NCBI RefSeq assembly: GCF_020216885.1
Contig: NZ_JAIWON010000145.1
Coordinates: 1 to 7,539, forward strand
Reading direction: 5' to 3'
DNA length: 7,539 bases
Origin: Zymomonas sp.
GTDB lineage: Bacteria > Pseudomonadota > Alphaproteobacteria > Sphingomonadales > Sphingomonadaceae
The notes under the pieces were generated by a model. It had not been told where the DNA came from. It saw only the letters and a list, made by a program, of their open reading frames with translations, and ran no database searches. The first letter of the stretch is position 1; the number at the start of each line of letters is the position of its first letter. The translations under genes were made by a program, and so were the position numbers. Shown in pieces: positions 5,667 through 7,539 of this stretch.

Positions 5667-6739
5667 TTCTTGTCCCCAAATGCCACCGGTTGTCCTTGGC
5701 GAGTGCGACCGAACACACGAGGGCGGCTATAGTGGTCGATGATGGGGGTCGTTGCATTCATCAGCAACACGGCAAAGGCCACCCCTTCTGGATAACCGGC
5801 AAAGCTACGAATAATCCATGTCAAGAAGCCCACCCCAAAGCCGAATATGACCTGACCTTTTTTCGATACCGGAGAGGTGACATAGTCGGTCGCAATAAAG
5901 AATGCGCCCAGCATCGAGGCACCGGACAGCAATTCAATAAGACCAGAAGCAAAGCGTGCCGGATTGATAGCTGAAAACAGACTTCCTAATAAAAACAGCG
6001 TCAACAACATTGAAACCGGAATATGCCAGCTAATAATCCGCCGCCACATCAAGAACAGACCGCCTAACAGAATAAAGATGGCCGAGGTTTCACCCATAGA
6101 ACCGGGTTTAATCCCCAACAGCATATCTTTTAATCCGGGCAATGTCTGAACTGTGCGGGTGACTGGAATCCCCCGCGTCAATTCGGTTTTGATATGACCC
6201 AGCGCAGAAGCCGCAGACAAAGAATCCAGATTACCTTCACAACCCAAAGTAATTTTCAGCCCTGTCAGAATATCGGGGGCATGGGCGGTCAATAATGGAT
6301 GCGGGGCGGCAAATTGCGTCATTTGCAATGGGAAAGAGATCAGCAAAGCGACACGAGCAACCATGGCAGGGTTAAACAGATTTTGCCCCAGACCACCAAA
6401 GACCTGTTTCGCCAAAGCAATCGCGAAAATTGCGCCCAATAAAGCAATCCACCAAGGCGCCCAAGGCGGTAAGCTCATCGCAATAAGCCAGCCGCTCAAA
6501 ATCGCGGAGCCATCCTTCAAAGCGGGTAAAACCGGACGCTTTGCCAGCATTAAACATCCGGCCTCAATCAAAAGACAGAAAAGAATAGTCAGACCAAAAA
6601 GGAAAATGGCAGGCCAGCCGAACAGCCAAAGATCAAACAAGGTCGCTGGAACAAGAGCCAGCATAACCGTCTGCATGGTGCGCGAAACACTATTATCCGC
6701 ATGGGTAAAGGGCCCGCTGATTGCGATACTGCCACTCAT
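5663..6739 (-). CDS. rnfD: Electron transport complex membrane subunit RnfD
   Basis: RnfD (NqrB-like) is a 358-residue membrane subunit that binds FMN covalently and, in the Rnf/Nqr complexes, takes part in ion translocation. It has about nine to ten hydrophobic segments. Recognisable blocks are MQTVMLALVPATLFDLWLFG (22-41), LKDGSAILSGWLIAMSLPPWAPWW (74-97), the signature GGLGQNLFNPAMVARV (115-130) and the C-terminal DYVTSPVSKKGQ and YPEGVAFAVLLMNATTPIID. The flavin site, D172-S-L-S-A-A-S178, follows the Dgx(S/T)xA(T/S) pattern with serine in place of the usual threonine. Length fits the family (about 320-360). The ATG at 6739 overlaps the rnfC stop codon by one base (TAATG), and the gene's own TGA overlaps the rnfG start. 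Such spacing indicates tightly coupled translation. Confidence 0.94.
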   Translation of the reverse strand: MSGSIAISGPFTHADNSVSRTMQTVMLALVPATLFDLWLFGWPAIFLFGLTILFCLLIEAGCLMLAKRPVLPALKDGSAILSGWLIAMSLPPWAPWWIALLGAIFAIALAKQVFGGLGQNLFNPAMVARVALLISFPLQMTQFAAPHPLLTAHAPDILTGLKITLGCEGNLDSLSAASALGHIKTELTRGIPVTRTVQTLPGLKDMLLGIKPGSMGETSAIFILLGGLFLMWRRIISWHIPVSMLLTLFLLGSLFSAINPARFASGLIELLSGASMLGAFFIATDYVTSPVSKKGQVIFGFGVGFLTWIIRSFAGYPEGVAFAVLLMNATTPIIDHYSRPRVFGRTRQGQPVAFGDKK

Positions 6740-7539
6740 TAAACTGCCTTTTCCTCTTTATTGGCGGCAGCTTTGGCGGCTTTCGCCCGCTCTGCCGCAA
6801 GTTGCCTCTGGCGCAAGACTTCAGCCAGACGCGCCTCTTTGGCAGCGGCCAAGGCCTTGATCTTGTTCTGTTTTCTTTCTTCGTCACGCCGATTCCAGAT
6901 TTCGCCTTTGGCATAGTTGAAATATTGAACCAAAGGCAAATGGGACGGACAAACATAAGAACAGGAACCGCAAGAAAAGCAGTCCATCACCTGAAGATTT
7001 TCAACTTCCTCTAACTTATCCCGCCGGATCAAGCTGGCCATTTCAACCGGACTTAGACCACAAGGGCAAACATCAACGCAACGGCCACAACGCACACAGG
7101 CTTCTGTTGGACGATGATCCATTTCTTCGGAAGTCAAAGCCAAAATACCGGCGGTACCTTTGATAACCGGAACATCAATATTCGGAAGACCGACCCCCAT
7201 TAAAGGGCCTCCGGTAACGATTTGCTCGGCTTTTTCATTCATGCCGCCGCAGAAATCAATCAAGGCTTTAACCGGTGAACCAAGCGGCGCATCCAATGTT
7301 TTGGGATCATTCATGCCGCCGCCGGAAACCGTCACAATACGCGAGATAAGAGGCTCACCATAACGGGCAGAACGCCAAACCGCGCGGGCAGTCCCAACAT
7401 TTTGAACCAGAACCCCAACATCAGCGATACGGGTTCGGGCGGAAATTTCTAGACCAGTCAGGGCTTGCACTAAATGACGGGCAGAGCCGACCGGATATTG
7501 CGCTGGTAAATCCGCGATCTCGACATTGTCATAGGCTTC
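6739..7539 (-). CDS. rnfC: Electron transport complex subunit RnfC (C-terminal part)
   Basis: RnfC is the peripheral NADH- and FMN-binding subunit of the Rnf complex, related to the NuoF flavoprotein fold. The frame runs through the right edge of the window, so only the last 266 residues are present; the N-terminal part with the start codon is missing. A GTG at 7470 is internal, because the family motif YPVGSARHLVQALTG spans it. Then come the SLBB-like region with VTVSGGGM and GSPVKALIDFCGG, and GGPLMGVGLPNIDVPVIKGTAGILAL. Two [4Fe-4S] motifs follow, CVRCGRCVDVCP (visible residues 148-159) and CFSCGSCSYVCP (187-198), both complete. The tail of about 60 residues is rich in Ala, Lys, Arg and Glu and probably helical, far shorter than the long repeat tail of E. 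coli RsxC. It is first in the visible part of the operon. Confidence 0.95.
   Translation of the reverse strand, partial: EAYDNVEIADLPAQYPVGSARHLVQALTGLEISARTRIADVGVLVQNVGTARAVWRSARYGEPLISRIVTVSGGGMNDPKTLDAPLGSPVKALIDFCGGMNEKAEQIVTGGPLMGVGLPNIDVPVIKGTAGILALTSEEMDHRPTEACVRCGRCVDVCPCGLSPVEMASLIRRDKLEEVENLQVMDCFSCGSCSYVCPSHLPLVQYFNYAKGEIWNRRDEERKQNKIKALAAAKEARLAEVLRQRQLAAERAKAAKAAANKEEKAV

Noticed and set aside
5465..5974. 169-residue open frame on the + strand over rnfG/rnfD
   Set aside because: Basic, low-complexity composition typical of antisense frames, with no SD or family resemblance.
6363..6860. 165-residue open frame on the + strand over rnfD/rnfC
   Set aside because: Antisense shadow spanning the junction of two well-supported genes.

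Overview
This window most resembles an alphaproteobacterial chromosome of moderate GC. The gene order (ihfB, then an rnf cluster in the order C-D-G-E-H) and the protein sequences suggest Zymomonas mobilis or a close relative. That species call is from memory and family resemblance; no search was run.

Layout. The left part reads on the + strand: ihfB (IHF beta subunit, 103-387), a tRNA-Leu(UAA) gene interrupted by a 215-nt group I intron (435-735, intron 469-683), and an APC/CAT-type amino acid permease (882-2315). The permease's Shine-Dalgarno sequence lies inside a predicted hairpin. A long hairpin at 2327-2359 separates this block from the rest, which all reads on the - strand. In transcription order from the right edge the - strand carries rnfC (partial, 5' end outside the window), rnfD, rnfG, rnfE and rnfH, then a strong intrinsic terminator. 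Beyond it lie a frameshifted maltose/galactoside O-acetyltransferase gene and a HAD-family phosphatase, each with a plausible promoter of its own.

How the genes work together. RnfC, D, G and E are subunits of the membrane Rnf complex, which couples electron transfer between ferredoxin and NAD(H) to ion movement. RnfC carries the two [4Fe-4S] motifs, RnfG and RnfD carry covalent-FMN attachment motifs, and RnfE is a core membrane subunit with the two cluster-binding cysteines. The stop and start codons of these genes overlap or nearly touch, so they form one tightly coupled operon. rnfA and rnfB are not visible and would be expected beyond the right edge. In diazotrophic alphaproteobacteria this complex supplies low-potential electrons to nitrogenase; whether that applies here cannot be judged from the window.

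The most notable items are the cyanobacterial-type group I intron in tRNA-Leu(UAA) of an apparent proteobacterium, the single-base frameshift at an A6 run in the acetyltransferase gene, the SD-sequestering hairpin before the permease, and a serine replacing the usual threonine in the RnfD flavinylation motif. No insertion sequence, CRISPR array or integrase was seen, and no gene-free stretch exceeds about 250 bases.
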